A stretch of DNA of 32,577 bases from an uncultured Bacillota bacterium (lineage in GTDB: Bacteria > Bacillota > Clostridia > Christensenellales > UBA1242). The translations under genes and the position numbers were made by a program. This document shows positions 8,715 to 14,365 of this stretch, piece by piece (the stretch's first letter is position 1; every line of letters starts with the position of its first letter). The notes under the pieces were generated by a model. The model saw nothing but the letters and a program-made list of their open reading frames with translations. It did not search any database and was not told the DNA's origin. The stretch is from the NCBI GenBank assembly GCA_949289785.1, contig CASEOW010000025.1, positions 1-32,577 on the forward strand. Reading direction: 5' to 3'.

Positions 8715-8743
8715 AGGATAAACAATTATTAACATTTTGTCAA
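8715..8743 (-). promoter_or_regulatory. promoter of the XRE/RSH-like operon
   Basis: On the minus strand TTGACA (8743-8738) and TATCCT (8720-8715) are 17 bp apart, placing the start of transcription about 13 nt before the AUG at 8695. The spacer has an AACAAT/TTGTT-like partial symmetry, which could be an operator for the XRE protein but is not strong. Confidence 0.78.
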
Positions 8744-8825
8744 TAAAAAAATTCATTATAATAAAAAAAATTATCAGTTTTATAACTTTTTATATTTAAT
8801 ATAATAAATCATAATCATTATAATA

Positions 8826-8859
8826 AAAAAACAAGGAGCAAAATTTACCTCTTGTTTTT
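8826..8859 (-). terminator. intrinsic terminator after the P-loop kinase-like gene
   Basis: In the minus-strand transcript AAAAACAAGAGG pairs with CCTTGTTTTT (one bulged base) around an eleven-base loop, followed by a U-tract. It begins at the stop codon of the gene ending at 8858 and separates the gltX unit from the XRE operon. Confidence 0.75.
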
Positions 8860-9361
8860 AATCTACAATAAATCTTTCATTATTTAGAATTTCATCAACT
8901 TCTTCATCAATAGTCTTATTAGTATTCAAAATAAATTTTCTATCAAAGTTTTTGTTAATGAAATTATTTAATAAAATTAAACATCTTTCGCCCATCTGAC
9001 AGTCTTCATCTCGCAATTTATCTCTAGCAATCAATGTATTTTCATCACACAATAAACATACAAACTTTATTGTTACATTTTTAAAGTTTTCTTTAACTCT
9101 TTTTAAATCTTCCATAGATAAAATATAGTTAAAAACTACATCATAACCATATTTTAAAGAATTTTTCATTAAATCTAAACAATTATCCCAAAAATAATCT
9201 AAATGGTTACCTTCTTTCCAAGCACACTCATAACTTCCTACAACTAAATGATAAATATCATCACCTTCAATAAGAACACTCTTTGATAATCTTTCAGCTA
9301 TATTTTTAGAAATTGTGCTTTTCCCCACTCCAGCTGGTCCTGTAATTAAATATAATGTCAT
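8858..9361 (-). CDS. P-loop nucleotide/small-molecule kinase-like protein, 167 aa
   Basis: Walker A GPAGVGKST occupies residues 8-16. IEGDDIYHLV (about 32-41) provides an acidic residue after the second strand, as in gluconate, shikimate and AAA_33-type kinases, and DVVFNYIL is the likely Walker B strand. RDKLRDEDCQMGERC resembles the LID region. Family size is 160-190 aa, so it appears complete. Its ribosome site AAAGGAATG lies inside the last codons of gltX and only three bases separate the genes, so it is co-translated with gltX. Substrate unknown; a metabolic kinase is most likely, an antibiotic phosphotransferase is possible. Confidence 0.82.
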   Translation of the reverse strand: MTLYLITGPAGVGKSTISKNIAERLSKSVLIEGDDIYHLVVGSYECAWKEGNHLDYFWDNCLDLMKNSLKYGYDVVFNYILSMEDLKRVKENFKNVTIKFVCLLCDENTLIARDKLRDEDCQMGERCLILLNNFINKNFDRKFILNTNKTIDEEVDEILNNERFIVD

Positions 9362-9364
9362 ATT

Positions 9365-11023
9365 TTACATTCCTTTAGATAATTCAATTAATTTTTCTAA
9401 ACGTTTTTTACATTTTTCATAACCTAAATATTTTGAAATTTCAAATATATCAGGAGAATCTTTTTTGCCAGTTAAAGCAAACCTAATAAATGTTGCAACA
9501 TCTACAATTGAACCATTATAATTATCTGGATTATTTTTATAATCTTTTGGTTTTAGAGCATAATTGTACTTTTCTGCTATAGTCTTTACTCCATCAAACC
9601 ATTCATTTTGCATACAATCTAAATTAAATTTTTCACTATATTCTCTTAATATATCAACAAAATATGGTTTTGAAATTAAATCACTATCTATAGCAATATT
9701 GTTTATAAAGTTTTCATCATACAAATAATTAAATAATCCTTTAACTTCAGCCCACATTGCTACATCCATACGATTTTTATGCCATATAGAAATTGAGCTT
9801 AAAAATTTATTTTCATTTTTTAAAATAAAGTTATACATTTCTTCATCATATTTACTTGCCCAATTTTTATATTCTTCAAAAACATTTTCTTCAGACATAT
9901 TTTTAATTATTCTTTTAGAAATATTATTTAATTTCATAATATCAAATAATGCACCTGATTTATTCATATCATCAAGTTTAATATCAAATTCTTTATATGA
10001 AACAAGTGGATTTTTTTCTCTCCAAAGTTCAAATTTAGAATTTATTAAATTTATAAGATATTCTTTTACAGCAACTACTGGATAGCCCTGTTCAATGTAA
10101 TATCCAGCCCTTGCTTCAGGGTCTTTTCTTTTTGATAATTTTCTTTTGGATTGATCTTCCATTTTCATAATTGGACAAATATGGGCATATTTTGGCGCCT
10201 GCCAATTCAACATTTTAAACATTTGAATATGCAGTGGTAAAGAAGGCAACCACTCATCTGCTCTGATAACATGAGTTGTTCCCATAAGATGATCATCAAT
10301 GACATGTGCAAAGTGATATGTTGGAAGTCCATCACCTTTGATTATTACTATATCAATATAATTATCTTCGGTTTCAATTTTACCACGAACAATATCTTCT
10401 ACAACCACTCTTTGACTACCGGTAACAGGAGATTTCATTCTAATAACAAAACTTTCCCCATTACGAATTTTTTCTATTGCCTTTTCTACTGGATAATCTC
10501 TATACTTTGCATATTTGCCAGCGTATCCAATAATACTACTTCCACTTTGAACTTGTTGTTCTCTAATTTGCTCTAATTCTTCTTTAGTGCAAAAACAAGG
10601 ATATGCCTTTCCTTCTTCTATTAACTTTTTAGCATAAGTCTGGTAAATATCTTTTCTTAAAGATTGTCTATAAGGTCCAAAATCTCCCTCATCTAATGTT
10701 TCACTAACTGGTCCTTCATCAAATTCGATATCAAAATCTTTTAAAGTTTGTATAATTTCACTAACACCATTCTCAAGTTTTCTAGCTTGATCAGTATCTT
10801 CAATTCTTAAATAAAAAGTCCCATTATTTTGCTTAGCAAAACTTTGATTAACAATAGAAGTATATAATCCACCTGTATGCATAAACCCTGTTGGTGAAGG
10901 TGCAAACCTAGTAACCACTTTATCATTATCTCTTTTTTTACTATAAAGGTTTTGGTAATATGAAACATCTTTTTCAATATTTGGAAAAATAACATTTGCA
11001 AGTTCTAAATATAAATTATCCAT
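9365..11023 (-). CDS. gltX: glutamate--tRNA ligase (Clostridium-type, 552 aa)
   Basis: Charges tRNA with glutamate for translation, a class I synthetase. RFAPSPTGFMHTGG at 39-52 holds the HIGH signature (as HTGG), RIEDTDQAR follows, and KRKLSKRKDPEA at about 293 is the KMSKS loop. The N-terminal extension of about 38 residues (LANVIFPNIE) and total length of 552 aa match the form common in clostridia rather than the 460-500 aa canonical enzyme. The C-terminal region is the anticodon-binding helical domain. AAGGAG precedes the ATG. A consensus promoter lies about 40 bp upstream and the untranslated leader (about 30 nt) is too short for a T-box. Whether it also misacylates tRNA-Gln for the amidotransferase route cannot be told here. 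Confidence 0.95.
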   Translation of the reverse strand: MDNLYLELANVIFPNIEKDVSYYQNLYSKKRDNDKVVTRFAPSPTGFMHTGGLYTSIVNQSFAKQNNGTFYLRIEDTDQARKLENGVSEIIQTLKDFDIEFDEGPVSETLDEGDFGPYRQSLRKDIYQTYAKKLIEEGKAYPCFCTKEELEQIREQQVQSGSSIIGYAGKYAKYRDYPVEKAIEKIRNGESFVIRMKSPVTGSQRVVVEDIVRGKIETEDNYIDIVIIKGDGLPTYHFAHVIDDHLMGTTHVIRADEWLPSLPLHIQMFKMLNWQAPKYAHICPIMKMEDQSKRKLSKRKDPEARAGYYIEQGYPVVAVKEYLINLINSKFELWREKNPLVSYKEFDIKLDDMNKSGALFDIMKLNNISKRIIKNMSEENVFEEYKNWASKYDEEMYNFILKNENKFLSSISIWHKNRMDVAMWAEVKGLFNYLYDENFINNIAIDSDLISKPYFVDILREYSEKFNLDCMQNEWFDGVKTIAEKYNYALKPKDYKNNPDNYNGSIVDVATFIRFALTGKKDSPDIFEISKYLGYEKCKKRLEKLIELSKGM

Positions 11024-11060
11024 TTAAAATATATCTCCTTAACTATTTAACTCATGTATA

Positions 11061-11089
11061 ATTATATAAAATTAAAGATTAATTGTCAA
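11061..11089 (-). promoter_or_regulatory. consensus promoter of gltX
   Basis: On the minus strand TTGACA (11089-11084) and TATAAT (11066-11061) are both perfect and 17 bp apart. Transcription would begin near 11054, about 30 nt before the start codon. Confidence 0.87.
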
Positions 11090-11140
11090 ATTTTGCAAAC
11101 AAAAACAATTTCTAATTTTTTATTTATATTTTTTAAAAAA

Positions 11141-11656
11141 TTAAATTAAAATTTTATAATTTTTTAACAAATTTATAAAATTCACTTCAGCTTTTTCAAG
11201 CCTTCTAAAATAAGTTCTATTTGAAAGTTTTAATAGCTTTGCAATCTCTTCACATTTAATTTTATTAAAATATTTAAGTTTTAAAATTTTTCTACTTTTT
11301 TCATCTAAAAATTTAAAGCATTTTTTAAATATAACCCTAAAATTTAAAATATCAATTTTCTTCTCCATCAAATTTGTAATATCATTATATACATCAAGTG
11401 TGCTTTTAGAGTTATTTTTATAACTATAAAAAGAATTTAACGCATTCATTTCAACAAGATTATCAATAGAAATAATCAAACTTTTACTATACCTATATAA
11501 ATTAAAAACTTCATCTAAACTTACACAAAAGTTTTCTTTTGTTTTATTTTTTTTAGAATAATTTGTCGTTTTATTAAAATCTTGTACTTTTATATTCTTC
11601 TTTTTATTAAAAAATAATTTACTTATAACATTTATATCTTTTTCTTTAATTTCCAT
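11141..11656 (-). CDS. sigma region 4-like helix-turn-helix protein, 171 aa
   Basis: The last 60 residues (FKFLDEKSRKILKLKYF, then CEEIAKLLKLSNRTYFRRLEKAE) have the pattern of sigma-70 region 4 or the sigma-like HTH of phage ArpU-type regulators: an acidic DEKSR turn, YF/NK, then a recognition helix. The first 110 residues are Lys/Asn-rich and show no sigma region 2, so it is unlikely to be a full sigma factor. I place the start at 11656, where AAAGGAG is well spaced; an in-frame ATG at 11716 lacks a site. It lies beyond the terminator of the lexA operon, so it probably has its own weak promoter (TATCAA/TTTATA on the plus strand at 11702-11732, spacing 19 bp). Target genes unknown. Confidence 0.7.
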   Translation of the reverse strand: MEIKEKDINVISKLFFNKKKNIKVQDFNKTTNYSKKNKTKENFCVSLDEVFNLYRYSKSLIISIDNLVEMNALNSFYSYKNNSKSTLDVYNDITNLMEKKIDILNFRVIFKKCFKFLDEKSRKILKLKYFNKIKCEEIAKLLKLSNRTYFRRLEKAEVNFINLLKNYKILI

Positions 11657-11733
11657 TTTTTCTCCTTTATTAAAGGCAGGTTTAAAGAAGTAAATTAAAT
11701 TTTTATATGAAAGCAAAAAATTTATTTATCAAT

Positions 11734-11788
11734 AAAAAAACCTAGCCTTTTTCCTTTAATCTTTTTTTGATTTTAGGAACGCTAGGTT
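11734..11788 (-). terminator. intrinsic terminator of the lexA operon
   Basis: AACCTAGC (11739-11746) and GCTAGGTT (11781-11788) pair perfectly; the inner segment TCCTTTAATC/GATTTTAGGA extends the stem with two mismatches. In the minus-strand transcript the hairpin is followed by a U-run (11740-11734). Confidence 0.8.
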
Positions 11789-11861
11789 CGCTTATTTTTA
11801 TTATCTAATAATTTTTAATATTTTTTATTTTTAATTAAAATTTTATATAAATTTATTTATA

Positions 11862-12050
11862 TTATTTTTCAAAACCCATTAATATATAAATTTCATTTTT
11901 ACACTTAAAACATTTCATGTTGTGAACAAAATGTTTTTCTTTTAATTTTTCAGGTTTTGAAATAAGAATTTTGCATTGTCCTAACTTATCAGTAGTTGTG
12001 CAATATCCTAAACATCTACCGCAATGAGGACAAAACAATTTAACATCCAT
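11862..12050 (-). CDS. small double zinc-knuckle protein, 62 aa (Com-like)
   Basis: Two CxxC pairs, CPHC at 7-10 and CFKC at 47-50, could bind one zinc, with a Lys-rich middle section. The length and MKCFKCKNEI ending resemble the Com-type small zinc proteins of phages, which bind RNA, but similarity is limited to the cysteines and size. A strong AGGAGGGG site sits two bases before the usual spacing to the ATG. It starts 16 bp after the lexA stop and is followed by the terminator at 11734-11788, so it forms a two-gene unit with lexA and may be damage-inducible. Confidence 0.75.
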   Translation of the reverse strand: MDVKLFCPHCGRCLGYCTTTDKLGQCKILISKPEKLKEKHFVHNMKCFKCKNEIYILMGFEK

Positions 12051-12066
12051 TTCCCCTCCTAGTGAA

Positions 12067-12666
12067 TTAACAAAAATTATGAATACATTGTTTCACCACT
12101 CCAAGAATTTTTACATTCTTTGTTTTAATATCTTGATAACAAGGATTTTCAGCATGCAAAATTACATATTCAGCAGTTCTATAAAAAGTTTTAACGGTAG
12201 CACTATCATCAATCAAAGCAACAACTATATCTCCATTTTTAGCGTTATCTTGTTTAGCAACTACTAACAAATCTCCATTTTTTATTCCTTTACCTTCCAT
12301 ACTATCGCCTTGAGCATGTAAAATAAAACACTCCTCCTTACCAAAAATTTCAGTAGGCAACTGACATATTCCTTCTAAATTTTCTTGAGCAAGTATTGGT
12401 TGACCACACCTAACATAGCCAACTATTGGGGCAATAATAGATTGACTAAGTTTATAATTGTAAAAAAAATCAATCCCGCCGAGATGAGATTTTTTTAAAT
12501 AACCTTTCTCACAAAGTTTATCAACATATCTACTCACAAGAGATAGACTTGACAAACTAAATTTATTTTTTATATCCCTGTAACTTGGACTTCTTCCATA
12601 ATTTAAAGAAAAAGACTTTATGTAATCAAGAATATCATTAAGAAGTTTTTCGTTATATAGCTTCAT
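12067..12666 (-). CDS. lexA: LexA-type SOS repressor, 199 aa
   Basis: N-terminal winged helix-turn-helix (ILDYIKSF, GRSPSYRDIKNKF, SSLSLVSRYVDKLCEKGYL) followed by an S24-type self-cleaving domain. VGYVRCGQPILA (82-93) is the cleavage loop, with Cys87-Gly88 in place of the usual Ala-Gly; Ser122 (GDSM) and Lys159 (ATVKTF) are the catalytic dyad. Length is close to the Bacillus and E. coli proteins (200-205 aa). It represses DNA-damage genes until RecA filaments trigger self-cleavage. An AGGAG site precedes the ATG. A palindrome at 12683-12705 just after the -10 element suggests autorepression. The next gene on the transcript is a zinc-knuckle protein. A prophage repressor of LexA form is the alternative. 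Confidence 0.88.
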   Translation of the reverse strand: MKLYNEKLLNDILDYIKSFSLNYGRSPSYRDIKNKFSLSSLSLVSRYVDKLCEKGYLKKSHLGGIDFFYNYKLSQSIIAPIVGYVRCGQPILAQENLEGICQLPTEIFGKEECFILHAQGDSMEGKGIKNGDLLVVAKQDNAKNGDIVVALIDDSATVKTFYRTAEYVILHAENPCYQDIKTKNVKILGVVKQCIHNFC

Positions 12667-12682
12667 AAGTCTACTCCTATTT

Positions 12683-12705
12683 TAAAAGAACATGCAGTTC
12701 TTTTA
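12683..12705. promoter_or_regulatory. probable LexA operator at the lexA promoter
   Basis: A perfect inverted repeat, TAAAAGAAC and GTTCTTTTA, flanks the five bases ATGCA. The GAAC/GTTC cores match the Gram-positive SOS box, though the usual centre there is four bases. The site lies immediately downstream of the -10 element, where bound repressor would block initiation. Confidence 0.65.
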
Positions 12706-12707
12706 TA

Positions 12708-12735
12708 AGTATACACATAAAAATTTATTTTGCAA
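12708..12735 (-). promoter_or_regulatory. lexA promoter
   Basis: On the minus strand TTGCAA (12735-12730) and TATACT (12713-12708) are 16 bp apart, and the -10 is preceded by TGTG, an extended -10 feature. The start point would fall within the palindrome at 12683-12705. Confidence 0.65.
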
Positions 12736-12782
12736 CTGATTTTAATATTTTTTTTATTTTATTTTTAAATTTTATTTATAAC

Positions 12783-12808
12783 AAAAAATATAATCTCGAA
12801 AGATTATA
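12783..12808 (-). terminator. intrinsic terminator after the Spo0A-like gene
   Basis: TATAATCT and AGATTATA (12789-12808) form an eight-base stem with a four-base loop; the minus-strand transcript then has six U residues. It lies 26 bp after the stop codon at 12834. Confidence 0.8.
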
Positions 12809-12833
12809 CTTATTTAAATGATAGTTATTTAAT

Positions 12834-13214
12834 TTAACAAAAACTAACAGCCAAATCTTTTCCTATAGATACTATTTCTGCTAAAACACATAACAATTCT
12901 CTTGGAGAAGGTCTATCAGTAGAAAATTCAATATCAAAAGTTTTTTCAAAGTCTCTTATCCCACCTCTTTTAATACTTAAACCAATAGCATGTCTCATCG
13001 CTCTATCAACTAAATCAGGCAAAACATTATTTTCTTTTGCAATTTCACAATAAAGCCCTGTTCTAATTTTGTATTTTTTTGAATTGTCTTTAACTATTTT
13101 TTTAGTTCCTTCCTTAATAAAGGTATATCCTTTAAGATTTGGACCTATTTTTAATAGCAATAAATAAATAGTTATTTTTTCTTCTAATAAGACTTCATCA
13201 AAATACTTTTGCAT
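12834..13214 (-). CDS. orphan Spo0A C-terminal (effector) domain protein, 126 aa
   Basis: The protein aligns by eye with the DNA-binding domain of Spo0A: LLKIGPNLKGYTFIKEG matches the IGxxxHIKGYxYLREA helix, LYCEIAKENNVLPDLVDRAMRHAI matches the YPxIAKxFNTTxSRVERAIRHAI helix-turn-helix, and RPSPRELLCVLAEIV matches the last helix (KPTNSEFIAMVADKL). The phospho-receiver domain and linker found in Spo0A (about 265 aa in all) are absent, so activity cannot be set by the usual phosphorelay. The gene is monocistronic, with its own promoter (13239-13266) and terminator (12783-12808) and an AAGGGGA ribosome site. It is complete, since upstream sequence is non-coding. Role unknown; a constitutive or competing regulator is possible. 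Confidence 0.85.
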   Translation of the reverse strand: MQKYFDEVLLEEKITIYLLLLKIGPNLKGYTFIKEGTKKIVKDNSKKYKIRTGLYCEIAKENNVLPDLVDRAMRHAIGLSIKRGGIRDFEKTFDIEFSTDRPSPRELLCVLAEIVSIGKDLAVSFC

Positions 13215-13238
13215 AAAAATCCCCTTTTGATAGCATTT

Positions 13239-13266
13239 ATTATACTATTCAAAATATAATTGTCAA
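13239..13266 (-). promoter_or_regulatory. promoter of the Spo0A-like gene
   Basis: On the minus strand TTGACA (13266-13261) and TATAAT (13244-13239) are 16 bp apart; the untranslated leader would be about 18 nt. Confidence 0.78.
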
Positions 13267-13372
13267 ATATTTTTAAAAATTTTTTACAAAATTATACATA
13301 TTTTTACAAAAATATATTTATTTGTTTAAAATTTAAAATTTTAATTTGCTTATTATTTATTGTAAAAAAATT

Positions 13373-13400
13373 TTGAAAGCTTTAAAAAAAATGTTATACT
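13373..13400 (+). promoter_or_regulatory. promoter of degV
   Basis: TTGAAA (13373-13378) and TATACT (13395-13400) are 16 bp apart, about 30 nt before the degV start codon. Confidence 0.72.
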
Positions 13401-13429
13401 ATAAACAATTAAAACAAATGGAGGACAAA

Positions 13430-14269
13430 ATGAAATTTAAAATTGTAGCAGATGCATCTTGTGATATTCCAAAAGAGTTCATGGATAAATATGACATAAC
13501 TATCATTCCTATTGAAGTTATGTTTGGAGAGGAACTATACCCTGAAGGTCTAGAAACAAGAGAATTTTACAATAAAATGCAATCTAGTCAGTTGATTCCT
13601 AAAACTGCGATGCCAAATGCATATAAATTTGAAAATTTTTATAGACCTTTTGTTAATCAAGAAGATGTTTTTGTTATAACAATAGTTATATCTATGGAAA
13701 TGAGCACAACTAAAGTTCAAGCTCAGATGGCAGCAGATAATCTTGGTATGAAAAATGTATTTATAGAAGAAAGCGCTTCTACTACTCTTGGACAAGGCGC
13801 TATTATTATAGAACTTTGCAAATTTATTGAAAAAGAACAAGATATTGAAAAAATCAAAGAAGAATTTTATAGATTAAGAAAAAACATTCATGTTTATGCA
13901 ATAATTAACGATTTAAAATATTTGAAAGCAAGCGGAAGACTTTCAGGTGCAAGCGCTTTTGTAGGTTCAATGCTATCAGTAAAACCTATTGTTTCAATAG
14001 CTCAAGGAAAAGTTATGAATATTGCTAAATGTATGGGACAAGCAAAAGCTGAAGCATATCTTCTAAGTAAACTTGAAAATATGGATTATAACCACCCTTT
14101 ATATATAGTTCATTCAGACACATTAGAAAATGCAGAAAGACTTAAATCTAAATTTGTTCCAATGCTCCCACAAAATCAAGAAATAATTATCGGCGAGATA
14201 GGATGCGTAGTTGGTTCTCATGTCGGTGCAAAATGTTATGGTTTCGGATACTTTACAAAAGATAATTAA
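13430..14269 (+). CDS. degV: DegV family fatty-acid-binding protein, 279 aa
   Basis: KIVADASCDIPKEF at the N-terminus is the DegV signature strand-turn-helix; later VISMEMSTTKVQAQ matches the conserved LSSxLSGTYQxA position, and LKYLKASGRLSGASAFVGSMLSVKPI is the family's second signature. DegV proteins bind fatty acids and, as FakB, present them to the FakA kinase for phosphorylation and use in phospholipid synthesis. I place the start at 13430, where GGAGG is seven bases upstream, because the in-frame ATG at 13346 precedes the promoter. Length is typical (280 aa). It stands alone between a divergent regulator gene and a convergent valS, so no FakA neighbour supports the assignment to fatty-acid use. 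Confidence 0.92.
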   Translation: MKFKIVADASCDIPKEFMDKYDITIIPIEVMFGEELYPEGLETREFYNKMQSSQLIPKTAMPNAYKFENFYRPFVNQEDVFVITIVISMEMSTTKVQAQMAADNLGMKNVFIEESASTTLGQGAIIIELCKFIEKEQDIEKIKEEFYRLRKNIHVYAIINDLKYLKASGRLSGASAFVGSMLSVKPIVSIAQGKVMNIAKCMGQAKAEAYLLSKLENMDYNHPLYIVHSDTLENAERLKSKFVPMLPQNQEIIIGEIGCVVGSHVGAKCYGFGYFTKDN

Positions 14270-14297
14270 AAATAATTAAAATAAAAAATCTTACATA

Positions 14298-14337
14298 AAA
14301 AAAGAAGAATTTTAGTTTCAAAATTCTTCTTTTTTTT
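14298..14337. terminator. bidirectional intrinsic terminator between degV and valS
   Basis: AAAGAAGAATTTT and AAAATTCTTCTTT form a long stem around a short loop (AGTTTC), with an A-run on one side and a T-run on the other. It can end both the degV and valS transcripts, which converge here. Confidence 0.88.
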
Positions 14338-14365
14338 AACAAACATTAAATAATATAAACATTTT

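Noticed and set aside
8738..8743. Possible 0A boxes (TTTGTCAA-like) at 8737-8743 and 13260-13267
   Set aside because: Both coincide with the reverse complement of TTGACA -35 elements, so the match is explained by the promoters.
10271..10576. Open frame antisense to gltX
   Set aside because: It lies wholly within a certain gene, lacks a ribosome site and has a low-complexity product; a shadow of the AT-rich coding sequence.
13550..13840. Open frame antisense to degV
   Set aside because: It lies within degV, with no start signal and an implausible product.
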